Of a stretch of 64,000 nucleotides of DNA, positions 22,616 through 34,061 are shown in pieces. The number at the start of each line of letters is the position of its first letter. The stretch's first letter is position 1. The stretch covers positions 124,001-188,000 of the forward strand of contig NW_025955021.1 in the NCBI RefSeq assembly GCF_022376445.1, in the 5' to 3' direction. The position numbers and the translations under genes were made by a program. The notes below the pieces were generated by a model. That model was not told the origin of the DNA. It saw nothing but the letters and a program-made list of their open reading frames with translations, and made no database searches. Source of the DNA: Fomitopsis serialis (taxonomy: Eukaryota > Basidiomycota > Agaricomycetes > Polyporales > Fomitopsidaceae).

Positions 22616-24360
22616 TTATGCGACAATAGCCTCGGTTCTCGGGACCTCTTCCACGTACAGAAGTCCTGGACTAGGCATGCCATTGGAGGCGCAAGGCTCC
22701 GAGCCCCCAATGCTGCCCTCAGGCCTTGCGCAGACCGACTCCTGGTCTAAGCCATCCATCTCTCCACCATCCACAAACTCCTCGTCTGAGCCAACGGAGT
22801 CGGGCCCTGCGTCCACGCCTCCTGGAGAACTGTGCATACCATAAGGGAGCGAGCCGGCGAGGCTCCCGACCACACGCGTGAAACGGACGTCGGATATCTG
22901 AGATGCCCCGGAATCCATGTCCATTGAATTGGCTTCGCGTAAGTTGAGGTAGAAGTGTGAAATTAAGATCACTTGGAGGCTGCGGTACATGCTCAGATGT
23001 GATTGTGTCATGAATGGAAGACCACGCACGCGTCGGTTAGGGGCGAAACAAATCCGTTCGCGACCTGGTGTGAATGTCAGCATCATACAGCATTGTTGGG
23101 GGACGGTACAAACACTATTTGTTGCAGCCAGTGTCATAGTGATGATGAGAAGTGCAAGAATAGTCCTGTACCAAGCGAGATTATACTGATGTGTTTGTGT
23201 TTGTATGATACACGGCGGACTCACACAAAATAGACAGTACCTGGGGAGGTGCAAAGAAACCACTGAGTCAGATGTAAGATCGACTCCGTAGGCATGTTAC
23301 TGACCATCTCGGAGCAAAATCGTTGTGATTGGGGCCTCAACGTGCGCATCTTTGGCGAATTTGATCATGTGTGCATGACGCCAAGTCGCCGCTACCAACA
23401 AAAACTCGGCAACTATATTAGCTGCTTCTCCGGCGATGATCACTATGGCCACGAAGGCCGAAATCGTAAGTGTATCTCTGACGTGGTCTGTGTATGGCAC
23501 CATACATGGTCCTGTGAGGATCATTCCAAGATGTCAGCATATGAAAAATACCTATAGCTTGTACCATCCGAAGAGAGCACACATCCAACCGGCTCTGGTG
23601 CAACGACCAGGACAATTGTGGAGATCTCATACTGACAACCACATTAGGACGTAGAAAATCGCGAACAGGCAATGATAATCAACGCACTATATCCCCTACG
23701 AAGAGCACCAACGAGGCTGAGAAGATCGCACACGTGAGCGAGATAGAGCGATTGCTGATGGCGTAGGCACGCAATGCCGTGAAAGCTGTGAAAAATCGCA
23801 GTCAGGCATTGATAGGCTGTACAGGAGAACATTTCCGCGCGCACCACCAAAGCTGGTATGAAATAGCGCGCCAGCGCACAATTGTACGACTGTCATGATA
23901 TAGCCGCTGCCAATGTACTGTAGGTAGGTTCAGGTAGGTGAAGAAAGATTGCTACCTCTAGATCAGAATCAGCATCTGCACTACTAGTACAGACAAAGCT
24001 TAAACTTACTTCACAGCCTGTAAGGATCAGGATGATCACCTGTCCAAACAGGTACACCGCCACTGATATGTGTATCAGCACGTATAAGCCAGTTGCTACA
24101 GACATGTTCCGGCGCTGCCATATCAGATCCACATCCCAGCGAAAGGTGAGAAAGCGATCGTAGGCATAAATCACTGTGCATGGACGTCAAGGGGAAAAAT
24201 ACGGGGTCACAGCGAAGTTGCACTCACCGGTAGCTGCAATCTGACAGCAATCGCCTGCGAATCTGTCGCCCGTGCTCTCAGTAGTCGCTCGGAGGCATGA
24301 CTGTGCGACCTACGCTGCATCGAGGAGCTTGATGGTCTGAGCAACTTCAGCCGCCGACAT
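22616..24360 (-). CDS. DUF6533 multi-pass membrane protein, copy 3
   Basis: Third paralogue, inverted relative to copies 1 and 2. The ATG at 24360 begins MSAAEVAQTIKLLDA. After an intron comes FAGDCCQIAAT, then the hallmark YDRFLTFRWDVDLIW (about 24120-24180) and MSVATGLYVLIHISVAVYLFG. Next is YIGSGYIMTVVQLCAGALF (about 23830-23905), then FTALRAYAISNRS (about 23740-23790), VAEFLLVAATWRHAH (about 23360-23420) and a last exon with LISHFYLNLREANS. The C-terminal tail is longer and more acidic than in copies 1 and 2 (GSDEEFVDGGEMDG), with the stop at 22616-22618. A TATATA lies about 40 bases upstream of the ATG. This is the best preserved of the three, though not every splice site was proven. Confidence 0.78.
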
Positions 24361-27178
24361 GACTGTGAGCTACTAGCGTTGTTCGGGGGAGAACGCGCAC
24401 CTATATACCTCTGGAACACAAAGAGATCAGTATTGGACCAAACATCTATGACATGAATCACTATCCGTGCTATCGCCTATCGCAGCGCGAGGAACTATCA
24501 GGGTTCTACATGCGCAGCTGGCCTGTGAGGCGAAGTTGTGGAGTGTGATGTGCCTGCACTGGCAAACAACATTCAGTGGAACACAGCATCTGACGAACAG
24601 AATTCATACAAACCCTATCAGCTTCTGACCAAAAGCTGACATACAAATCCATGTCTTAGTAGACGACAAAGAACACTCGGAAATTATCGCGCGGAAAGGT
24701 AATGAGCACACGATCGCTTTTCGGGACGTGCGTGTTGTCGTGATAATACGCGCCACGGTGTATTCAAGCCTCTCGGTCCAAGCAGATGAGACAACGCAAA
24801 TGTTATAGAGGTCAGCGTATTGTAATGCGACCAAGAGCCACATTCTGTGGACGACCGGTGGACCGCAATTCGGCCTCGAGGATTTTCTGTGTTTGGAAAC
24901 ACGGCCCTCGGACCATACCGCTGTGGGAGCGGGAGGTACGCTTTGGAAAAGAAAGGAAGAACAGAATACACAAATACGGAGGAACTGGTCGCGGCATGTG
25001 AAGAGCCTCGTACCTAACTCTGCAATCCAACCGCCTCATTCAATGCATCCGGGTCCATTGTTCCAGATGTCTGACTAGGTTCAATGTCAGCATTGTGAGT
25101 TGGGGATCTGTGCAATGCCGACCGGCTTGAAGAGCGTTAACAGAGACATCATGGTCTCCAGCGACTAACACTAATAGTAGAGTTTGATTCATCTGTGAGC
25201 GGGATGTAATTATTCCGATCAGCAAGAAGAAGGGGATAAGGAGGAGGAGATCGGGAGACAGACAAATCTAGAAACCCATCAGCTCCACCGAGTCAAACTT
25301 GGTCAGGTACACGGACTTCGAGGATACATTGGACCTCTCTGCTTGATATCGTCGGATTGTCAGTGCGGTTCAGCATACTGGGCCCACGTCTGTGAGAATC
25401 CATGCCCGACTAGTACGCCGCAGGACCTGGACTTTGCGGGATGAGAATAGAGTGAAAAGAATACGTCCTATGCGCCACCAACGTCCGCGTGCTCGGAACT
25501 ACAGCATTCGCCAACCTGACAGGACATCTCACTATTAGTCGACATCCACGTTTCGCAAAGACGAATAATGATAAAGGACGCAGAAGACGGAATCCATCTT
25601 CAAACTTACCCTCAGCCTAGGTCGGATGAATGAGCTCACCCTCGCCTAGGTCTTTCTCAGTGCCCATCTCGACCACGACGCTTGCCCTGCACGGCCTCGA
25701 ACTGTGAGGTACTGCGATCCGTCTCGCGGATCACTGGCGTGAATGGAAGGACAGAACGCAACAATATCGTACTAGCAGCACGTACCATCAGCCCAACTTT
25801 ATCTTTTCATGAAGAAGCTCCGAAGCTGTCAATGCACGGATAAGTTAGCAGTCGCATCACTTCCACTGGCGGCTTGCAGCTGCTCACTGCGGAAACTTTT
25901 CCTTCTTGTAACTTCGCATCTGTCTACAAGACGCATGTCACTCCATCACTGGCGAAAAGAGTCCACCATGCCCACCGGCCCCCAATGGCAGCCTGATATC
26001 TACTTCGAGGTAGAAGATCAGTGAGGACTCGCGAGTCGGGGCAGCGGCGCGAGGTAGCTTGAGTCTTACATCGCTTGGGCGTAGTTGTCGTCGTCTGACA
26101 TACTTATGTAAATCAGCAACGAGTCGCATCAACTAACTGGGATTGTATGGAAGCACTCACACAGCCCAATACGTGTCGATCAACTGCCAGCCATGTGCAT
26201 GCGCAATGACCGGTAATCTGGTCACCTCACTAGGTGCGACTTGGGTGCGACGACCTTTAACGCCTCCCTGAAGCAGTCATGAGGCTCAGAGAGCTCACTT
26301 CGCCCCCTCCAACGAGACTATTCGTTGGGTCGCCTCATGCCTGATCGTACCAGCGTCCGCCGCAGCTCTCAACTAGATATCGTCTCTAGTGCACGCATCC
26401 AGGTCATCATAGTGCATTCCGCACACAAACGGCCGCCGAACGTACCGAATTCTCAGACAACTGCGCCGGCGATGCGGTGGTTGCCACTTGCGCGGAAGAA
26501 TACCGACAGCGGCGGAGGTGTCCATCTGCAGGGGAGAATGACACGCGATCAGCACAACGACGAGTTAGAAAGCATCGTAACTGACTGCGCTCCTAAACTC
26601 ACCGTACTTGTTCCGCTTCTCCTGTCCAGCGTCCTGTTGTAGCGCTCACCGGCGTGTATAGAAGCGTCGAACACAGACACACTATGTTGCAAGCGGTTCT
26701 TTGCTGTCAGTGGATGCTGTGAAGTCAGTGCTTTTCGCAATTGAATACCAGAATAGTCATTCATGACCATAATCTTGTACAAGGTGGTATTCGCAGTACA
26801 CACGCACAGTAAGTGGAGAGTGCACGAGAAATGCGTGCAGAGAACCAGTCTCGAATGCAGTGAGCCTGATTCGGCTGAGCGCGGACCTTGGCCCTGATAA
26901 ATTACACGCGAAAGCCCCAAAAACGGGGCGAGCAGCTATATACGACACCAATGTTCAACATCAACGTCAGCGGGCGAATTAGACGAGCTGTATGCAGCGG
27001 TAGCAGGTCCGGGATATCGTATATGCAGCGTGAGCTTGGTATGCAAAGTGTATCGCGAGGCGAAACAGCGCGAACACGAATCAACGGTGGGTGTGGGTAG
27101 GAACGAGCGGAAGTGGCAGCGTCATGCTGGCGGGCGTTGCGCCGTCAAGTGGCGGGGTGATACACATGTACAGATGAC
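24361..27178. other. Long stretch without an assignable gene
   Basis: Only small ORFs. On minus, 25970-26060 (FYLEVDIRLP) resembles the plus strand at about 4430-4530. Another minus reading near 24660-24760 (HVPKSDRVLITFPRDNFRVF) looks protein-like, but I could not connect it to a gene. Possibly eroded genes. Confidence 0.35.
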
Positions 27179-28973
27179 TCACTGAGGAAGATGCATGTTG
27201 AGGGCGTCAAGTCAGGACACAATCCAGCGAGGCGAGACTCACGTAGTACTCAATCTCGAGCTGCAAAGGCAAGGCCCCCCTACACGTGAGCGCAGAATAA
27301 CAATGAAGGAGACAAGCTACGTACAAAGAGAAATGCGACCTTGCGTGGCCAGAGAATGTTCAGACCTCGGGGGTTGTAAGAGCGCATGTTGACGTCCTCG
27401 ATGAGCTGTTGTAGCCGACTCATTTCCTATGCATTCGTCAGTGTACGGTCAAATGGTGGTATTGCGTGTGTGATAAGGTAGAAGTTTCGAGCGCCATGGT
27501 CCCCGACGGCTTCAATGTGACGCCGTACATAATATGTGCTTCGCACAGTGAGCTAAGAGAGGTTATGTGCGACACGCGTTCTGTTCACTGAGTTTCGTCA
27601 ATGAGGATGCATCTGCGCCCAAGACATGGTACAGATTTCGCAGCTGACATCTGAGAAGCTGTCACGGAACGTACAGCTCCATCTTCGTCGTCCACACAGC
27701 TCACATGGACGTTTCTTAAACTGCATGGGACCAAAGAGAAATCGACAAAAAGCCCACCTTGTCGTAATGCGATGCCAACACCAGCCTCGAGGTCTGCAAC
27801 GTGAAGAACGACAGTGCGTTATCCACAAACGAGTGCTTCAAGCTATGTGCGGATATCAGGATCTCGTTAATGGCGTTGATGGTCTCGAGGAACTGTGTGG
27901 GTGTTAACTGGCGCACATCGACGCGTCAGCTCTGCTGTGAGTAGAAGAGACATGAAATACATACCCGGCCCTCAAACTCCAAAGGGTATACTGGCGAGAA
28001 CTGCGGGAGCTCGCCTGCAGAGTAGTCGCGCTCTATCCTGACGATTTCACGCGGGTGGTGTAGGCCGATCTGACCTATTGGCTCGGTACCGTAGGCAGCA
28101 TCTGGCGGAGGTGGACCGAAGTAGTAAGACGAGTAAGGCACTAGCGGTCTTGACCGTCTGCACCCCGGAAATCAGCCTCTCGTACCGAGGCCGAACAAGG
28201 CAAAGAACTCACAGAGGCTTCGTGCTCGAGAAGTCGTGTATGCGAGTGTGACTCGAGCCATACGGATTTGTGCCGTTGCCTGGAGGCGGGTTGACGCGCT
28301 CCCAAAGGGGCGGACTCGATTGTTGCCCACTTGCACCCTTACTCGGGCTGAGCGGATGGTCTGGGTCAACATTACCTATCCCGTTCCCAAACACCGCATG
28401 CACCGCGTCGTCCGCCGCAGGTACCGCCGCCTCCTTCGTGCTCGGGCTTGTTGAGCCGTCATCCTGCGAGGAAGCTGAGGCCGTCTCGAGGTCATCTTCG
28501 GCCCATGACCGACGCACGTTCACGTGGCGGGCTGCACTACTGGTATTGGCTGCGCCGGGGGTGAGCGGGGTGAGCGGAGGCGAGGGCGGGAGGGGCGGGG
28601 CGGGGCGGAGGCCCATCATCGCCATCTTGAGCGCGAAGTCGGAGTTGGCGGGGGTAATGGTGAGGCGCGAGATGAGGGCGGGGTCCTTCTCGGGGACAGG
28701 AGGGGGAGTGGGCGAGGAGGAGGGGGCCTCGTGCGTACTCAGGCTGGGGATGGCGTCCGAGTCGAGCCCTGTCACTGTCAGTGTCAGCGAGAGACTGGAA
28801 CTCGCTGGTGCGGGATAGTCTGTGCCCTCGCCCAGCGGCGTCGGCGTGCCTTCATCTCTGGTGCCATCGAGATTGTCTGCTGCGGCCTCCTGCTCAGAAG
28901 CCTCGGGGTGTGACGAGCCTGTGGGCGAAGGAGCTCGAAGGTCAATCACTTCCGTCTCAGGCGGTATGTGCAT
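27179..28973 (-). CDS. ERF4: Erf4-type subunit of Ras palmitoyltransferase (Golgin A7/SHR5 family)
   Basis: Partner of the DHHC enzyme Erf2, which palmitoylates Ras at the ER/Golgi membrane. Exons 28213-28973, 27965-28157, 27758-27907, 27325-27426, 27243-27260 and the stop triplet 27179-27181 join in frame to 408 residues. Residues 1-255 are a Ser/Pro-rich, probably disordered extension. The Erf4 domain follows: YYFGPPPPDAAYGTEPIGQI, HHPREIVRIERDYS, TPTQFLETINAINEILISAH and YNPRGLNILWPRKVAFLF, ending LEIEYY. The intron at 27427-27757 (331 bases) is long for this genome. The stop codon appears to form its own exon after an intron (27182-27242). If that intron were retained, 11 residues would be added. 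Confidence 0.92.
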
Positions 28974-29980
28974 CTCGGGCTGTGTAGTCCCGCGTGTTAA
29001 TGAAGCCAGAGTGAAGATAGAGATGCAGTAGCTGGTGAAGAAGTAGATAGTGATCCCCAGGATCGACCGCGCAGAGTTATAACCTGACCGGAGGGCCGCT
29101 CAGCAAGAGGTCGTAGGCGTAGACAACTTGAAGGAGCGTCGAAGCGCGTTGTCCTCGGGCGGGCCGCGGAGCCTGATTTCCTCCAATTAATTATAAATAA
29201 TGCCCGCGACGGTCGTTCACTCGGATCAACCCTTCGACCAAACCTCCCATGTCCTCCATCCATCCATGCTTCCGAGTTCTGCTCAGTGTCAATTGGCTTC
29301 AGGTCGTATTCACTCTCAGGGTACAATGTATTCAGTCCTTGGTTGGCTGAGACTCATCCACATCCTGGCGTCCTCGTGGGGAGTTACGGCGTACTGTCTG
29401 GACACTTGCATGCAGAGACGGGATGCTATCCTCTGGAGCTTTACCAGATCTGGTCCAATGGGTTGACATGCATCCGAATGCTCCCACGTAGGTGTGAACA
29501 CAGTTAATGCCACCGACAAGGATAGCTACTACCTACACGCCGCAGGTGCGAGGAATGAGCTAAGAAACTCGCCTTAAGACATGCGGCTTCTATATTGTAA
29601 ATCGTATGCCGCTGTTGGGCGAGTTTGCTGCGGCAAGCTGCGCATTGTTTCGAATTCATCACCGCACATGCTTTCCTGTGTTCAAACTAGCTGGGATCCT
29701 ACGGCACCATTGTTGCTGACTGGCAGTGTTTGCTTTCCACGACACTGGATGGCACAGACTTTGTGTGACAATAATCTCCGTTCGGAATGAAGGTCCATTT
29801 GAAAGTGGCAACAGACGTCGGTATATCGCTCTCAAGCGACCACACTTGTAATATCCGGCATGGAGTGGACATGACACCCTGCCAGAAGGCTGCGCCGCTA
29901 GGGCTGTCCAGACACCCTGTCCACGACAAAATCAATTAAGCAGAACCATCAATGATCATACACACTACCAGCGGTGTTTA
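28974..29980. other. Intergenic stretch, about 1 kb
   Basis: Between the ERF4 start and the GET3 stop. Small ORFs only (for example 28997-29326 minus). No recognisable product. Confidence 0.45.
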
Positions 29981-31427
29981 TTAGTCTACAGGGGGTACGT
30001 ACGGCTCCACAAGCATGTTGCTAAAGTCCTTCAGCTTCTGAGGTCCGCGTACCTCTTCCGTAAGCAGCGGCAGCTGCACGATGTGGAAGAATTCGTCGTA
30101 TAGCTCGTGTGCCTCGTTCAGGTACTTCTGCTGCATGTTGTGCCGTACGCGGCAATGCTCGCAGTTCGAACCTGTGAAGGGTAGTGGAGTCAGATACGTA
30201 AACAGTGGGGGAGGTAGAGCGAGAACTCACTCTGCTTGGGGAAGAGAAGCTGGTTAACAACGATGTTGTGCGTGTCGATTTCATAAGCGGTGAGCTCCTG
30301 AACGAGCCGCTCGGTCTCGTAGAGCGAGAGGAACTCAGAGATGCACACGCAGACGAAGGTTGTCTTTTCCTACGTCCACATACCACAATCAGTCTATCAC
30401 ATCACAATCTGGCAAAGTCATCGACATACTGGGTCCTTGAACTGCGTGTTCACCTCTGTGATGACCGCACGCATGCTCTCGAGCTTAGCGAACATGTCTT
30501 CTGGCGCGTCCGCCTGGCCACCCATCAGGCTCGTCATCTACCACGTACCTGCTTCAGTACGCCACCCGTACCAAATAAGCAGTGGACGCGCACCTGGTTG
30601 ATCATGGGCCCAATGCGTCCACTGAGCGCACTCAGCTTGCCAAGCGCCTTCTCGAGGACAGTTGGGAAGGAGAGGAAGCGAAGGGTGTGTCCTGTCGGGG
30701 CAGTGTCGAAGACGATGACGGAGTATTCCATCGACTTGACGTGCCTAACATGCATGTGCAGCTGAGTATTTGCGCGGAAGACCAACGTAGCAGCATTGGT
30801 GTATACGCACTTCATGATCTCCGCAAAGCTCATCGCTTCGTCCACACCCGGGATAGCGAACGCGAGGTCCTGCATCATGCTGCCCATCATCCCGTTCGAG
30901 TCCGCTGAATAGTAGGGTTCGGTGTGAGGATGTGCGCGACCCACACTCGCTGCAGAGGCACGCACACTGCTCGACCATCTCCTGGATCGCACTCGTCGGG
31001 TCGATCTCCATTGCGAAGAGGTTGTCGAACCCGTTCACTTTCGTCGCCTCCTTCGAGAACTTCTGGCCAAAAGCATCCGAGAGGTTGTGCGCAGGATCTG
31101 TGGACTATAAGACGCATGGTAAAGGATGTGTGTGCGTGTACATCCACGCGAGAACGTACGATGAGGAGGACAGATTCCCGGCATGTCGCTAGCTGGATCG
31201 CGAGCGAACACGACGTCGTTGTCTTTCCTATCGTACATTGAGGATTCCACAAGCGAAACGACTACTGTACGACCTACCGACACCACCCTTGCCACCTGAA
31301 CGCCGCGGAGCACAATGAGCATACATACATCGCAGCACTAGAGAGTAAACGTGCCGCAGAAGATCCACTTCAGCGACCTCTGGTCCAAGACATTTTGTAG
31401 AGTCGGCTCCAGGATATCAGTCGCCAT
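29981..31427 (-). CDS. GET3: ATPase Get3 (guided entry of tail-anchored proteins)
   Basis: Cytosolic ATPase that carries tail-anchored membrane proteins to the ER receptor. Nine exons (31355-31427, 31278-31295, 31160-31227, 30966-31104, 30811-30904, 30594-30744, 30430-30537, 30231-30369, 29981-30171) give 326 residues with perfect phase. Visible motifs are the deviant Walker A loop GGKGGVGKTT (about residue 25), switch I region [12 protein letters not shown], switch [13 protein letters not shown], the helical client-binding segment GPMINQMTSLMGG, and the zinc-binding CxxC in NCEHC. The yeast protein is 354 residues, so length is normal. The first intron appears to be GC-AG, because only a GC donor at 31354 restores the P-loop. 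Exon 2 is only 18 bases. Divergent from SRP68. Confidence 0.96.
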
Positions 31428-31659
31428 CCCTGTCTTCAATAAGATGCTCCGAGCTGCAATGGGACGGGTTTAGAAAGATACGTGGGCTGGAACAGTCAAC
31501 GAGGTGTCTTATGAGGAAGGAGCGGGCGGTACGCGATCGACAGGCTCAGACAGGCTCAGACGCGTTGCGCGCCCTCGCGTTTTGGCTTGCGACCACGACC
31601 ATCTCCGCGAACCTTCGACTGCCATCAAGGACCTTCTAGCGCGGTCTCGTATATTCTGC
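31428..31659. promoter_or_regulatory. Shared GET3/SRP68 divergent promoter
   Basis: Only 232 bases separate the two start codons. Holds a perfect 10-bp tandem duplication (CAGGCTCAGA twice, 31541-31560) followed by an ACGCGT at 31560-31565. Confidence 0.6.
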
Positions 31660-33749
31660 ATGGCTCAGACATCCGCCGACTCGAAAGTCGGCTTCCAAGG
31701 TCGGGGCGAATCCGTCGGTCTGTGGCAGCTGCGTTCTGACTTAGGAGACAGCGCTTTTGCTCGCGAACGAGCAGCGCAATGCGTATGGGTTGCGGTACAA
31801 TGACTATGGACGCTACAGGTATGTGAGCAACTCTGTATGTGCCCTTGTGGTGCTGAGAGAAGCCAGGAAACATTGCGGGAACCGGACCCATCGCTTGCGG
31901 TCGTCCATAAAGATGACCCATGGCAAAGGTCGCGAGTTCAAGAAGCTGCCTCCGCTCAAGCTCGACGCAATCAATGATGGACAGTGAGTCCAAATCGTAG
32001 AACCTTTGTATTGCTGCTCAAACCTGTTACAGCCTACAGCTACTCTTCTTCGAGGCGGAACGAGCCTGGGCTTACTCTCAAGAGCTCAACCTCCAGGCAA
32101 ACCAAGCGACCACGAACCCGAAGGGCGCTGCCGTCAAGGGTCATGACGATAGCCCTTCTGCTCTGCGCCGACATGCAACATCTCGTCTACGGCGCGCTGT
32201 CCACTGGTCGACCCAACTGCTCTCGCATTGCCAGACGCTCTACTCTTCAGGTCGTCTCTCCTCAGACGACCTTGCACAGGCCACCGTGTACACCCTAATT
32301 ATTAACGGACGGCTTTTACGACACCGCTACGAATTTGAGGACGCACTCGTCCAGATGAGTGTCGCTCGTAGCCTCCTGGACGAGCTAGCAAGCAAGGCGG
32401 CTACGAGCCGCGACCAGGCGCTCGCAACAGCCTTCGCAGACGAGATTGGCCCTGAAATCCGCCACTGTGCACACGAGATGCGTCGGCCCAACTCGTATGA
32501 CGTCGACGCGATTGTGGCAGACGTTGCACCGAAGCATCGGAACCAGCTCGTGGAGGGTTGCGACAAGCTGTTGGCCAGCTTGGGCAGGGAGGCGGAGAGC
32601 GCAGGACATGGTAGGCAGAAACTGGAGACGTTGATGTGGGAGGACGAGCCGGTGCCGGTGAGGAACCCCGAGCTTGTGGGCGTCTTTTTGCGCGCACAGG
32701 AGGCGGAGAAACGGCTGAAGGAGGCGGGTAAGCTCGAACAGCAACGCACAGAGCAGGAGGCGGTAGAAGGGAGCAAAAAAAGGGGCCGGGCGGGAAAGGG
32801 CACTCGCTCAAAGCGTGGCGTTGCCGCATACGATGCCATTCTCTCCGCACTCAGCGATGCCGAGGAAGTAGCGCGTAAACTGGTCGAGGCTCAACAACTG
32901 ACAGGGTCGACCTCAGCCGCTCCCGCTGCTGGCACGCGCGATATCGCCTTTGTGCACGCGTTCATCGTGTATCAACTACTATCCTACCGCATCCAGCGCG
33001 ATCTGCTGCTCATCTCTACGCTCCTCCATCAGTCGCAGACACCCCACACGTCGAAAGTTAGCAGCACGTCGAAGCCTCGCAAGGAGCACGTCGACGCACG
33101 TCTTTACCCAGCGGTCGTCAAGCTTCTCGACACTGTCATTCAAAGTCTCGAGCAGATGCGCACCCTCACAATCGTGGATGAGAGCCCGGACTTGGCGTCG
33201 GCAGTGGAGGCACGACAAGAATTCTCGAAGGCTCGGAGATGCCGCTACCTCGCGCGGTCTTATGCTCCCCTCAAGAAATACGCAGAGGCGCTTACGCTCA
33301 CGCAGCATGCGAGCATACACCTGCGGTCGGCACACTCTACCTTATCGATTCTGGCCGACAGCGATAGCGACCCGATTACGTTCTACCCACTGCTCGCAGA
33401 GGACGTAGATCAACTCGACGCGGAAGTGGCAGAGGACAGCACGGAGTACAAGCGCGATTGGTTCGCGTACAACGGCGGTTCCGTCGATGAAGAGGCCCGG
33501 AAGACGTACAAGAAGCCGTTATTCTTTGACATTGCACTGAACTACGCCAATCTCGACATGGACCGACTGCAGGAGCGTGCGGGTAAGGTAGTCGGGAAAG
33601 TGCCACAGGCTGCTGCAGCTCCGGTAATCGAGAAGAAGGTAACGGCCCGGGCTAAGGAGGAGATTGAGAGGGCGCCGACTCCAGAACCGTCCGCTCCGTC
33701 GGGAAGTGGTTTGACTAGTTTGCTCGGAGGCTGGTGGGGCAGGAAGTAA
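31660..33749 (+). CDS. SRP68: Signal recognition particle subunit SRP68
   Basis: RNA-binding SRP subunit that with SRP72 forms the S-domain heterodimer for co-translational ER targeting. Exons 31660-31699, 31752-31818, 31867-31983 and 32033-33749 join in frame to 646 residues. The N-terminus holds the conserved RNA-binding core: ANEQRNAYGLRYNDYGRYRK, then RLRSSIKMTHGKGREFKK, then LQLLFFEAERAWAYSQEL. The rest is helical, with a Lys/Arg-rich patch near residue 260 (KKRGRAGKGTRSKRG). The C-terminus ends LLGGWWGRK. The start at 31660 is the first ATG giving an in-frame exon 1 (MAQTSADSKVGFQ). The splice sites are canonical. Confidence 0.95.
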
Positions 33750-34061
33750 TATGAATCACATCGGTGCAGTATAGAGTAGTATATTGTACAACAATCTGCT
33801 CAGAACGTCTGAATCAGAATCATTGCTTACAATAGTCCAGGAGCCCTCGCACATAGCCAGGAAGTCAGTCAATCTTGCCCATGCTAACGTTTGCTACGTC
33901 ACTGTGTATACGTACGGCGACAGCATTCAACTTCGATAGAGGATAGAGTACTCAGCTAGATATGTAGCTACTGTCAGTCACCACAGCGTTCGTGGCCAGA
34001 AAGTTAAACAGAACAGCAATATTCAAGATATGTTCAACATCGACCGCTATACGCGTAACCA
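33750..34061. other. Convergent intergenic region SRP68/Ku80
   Basis: 312 bases holding both 3' UTRs. No other feature seen. Confidence 0.6.

Noticed and set aside
30155..30180. GTTCGAACC resembling a tRNA B box
   Set aside because: Lies inside the GET3 exon for the NCEHC zinc motif. No tRNA fold around it.
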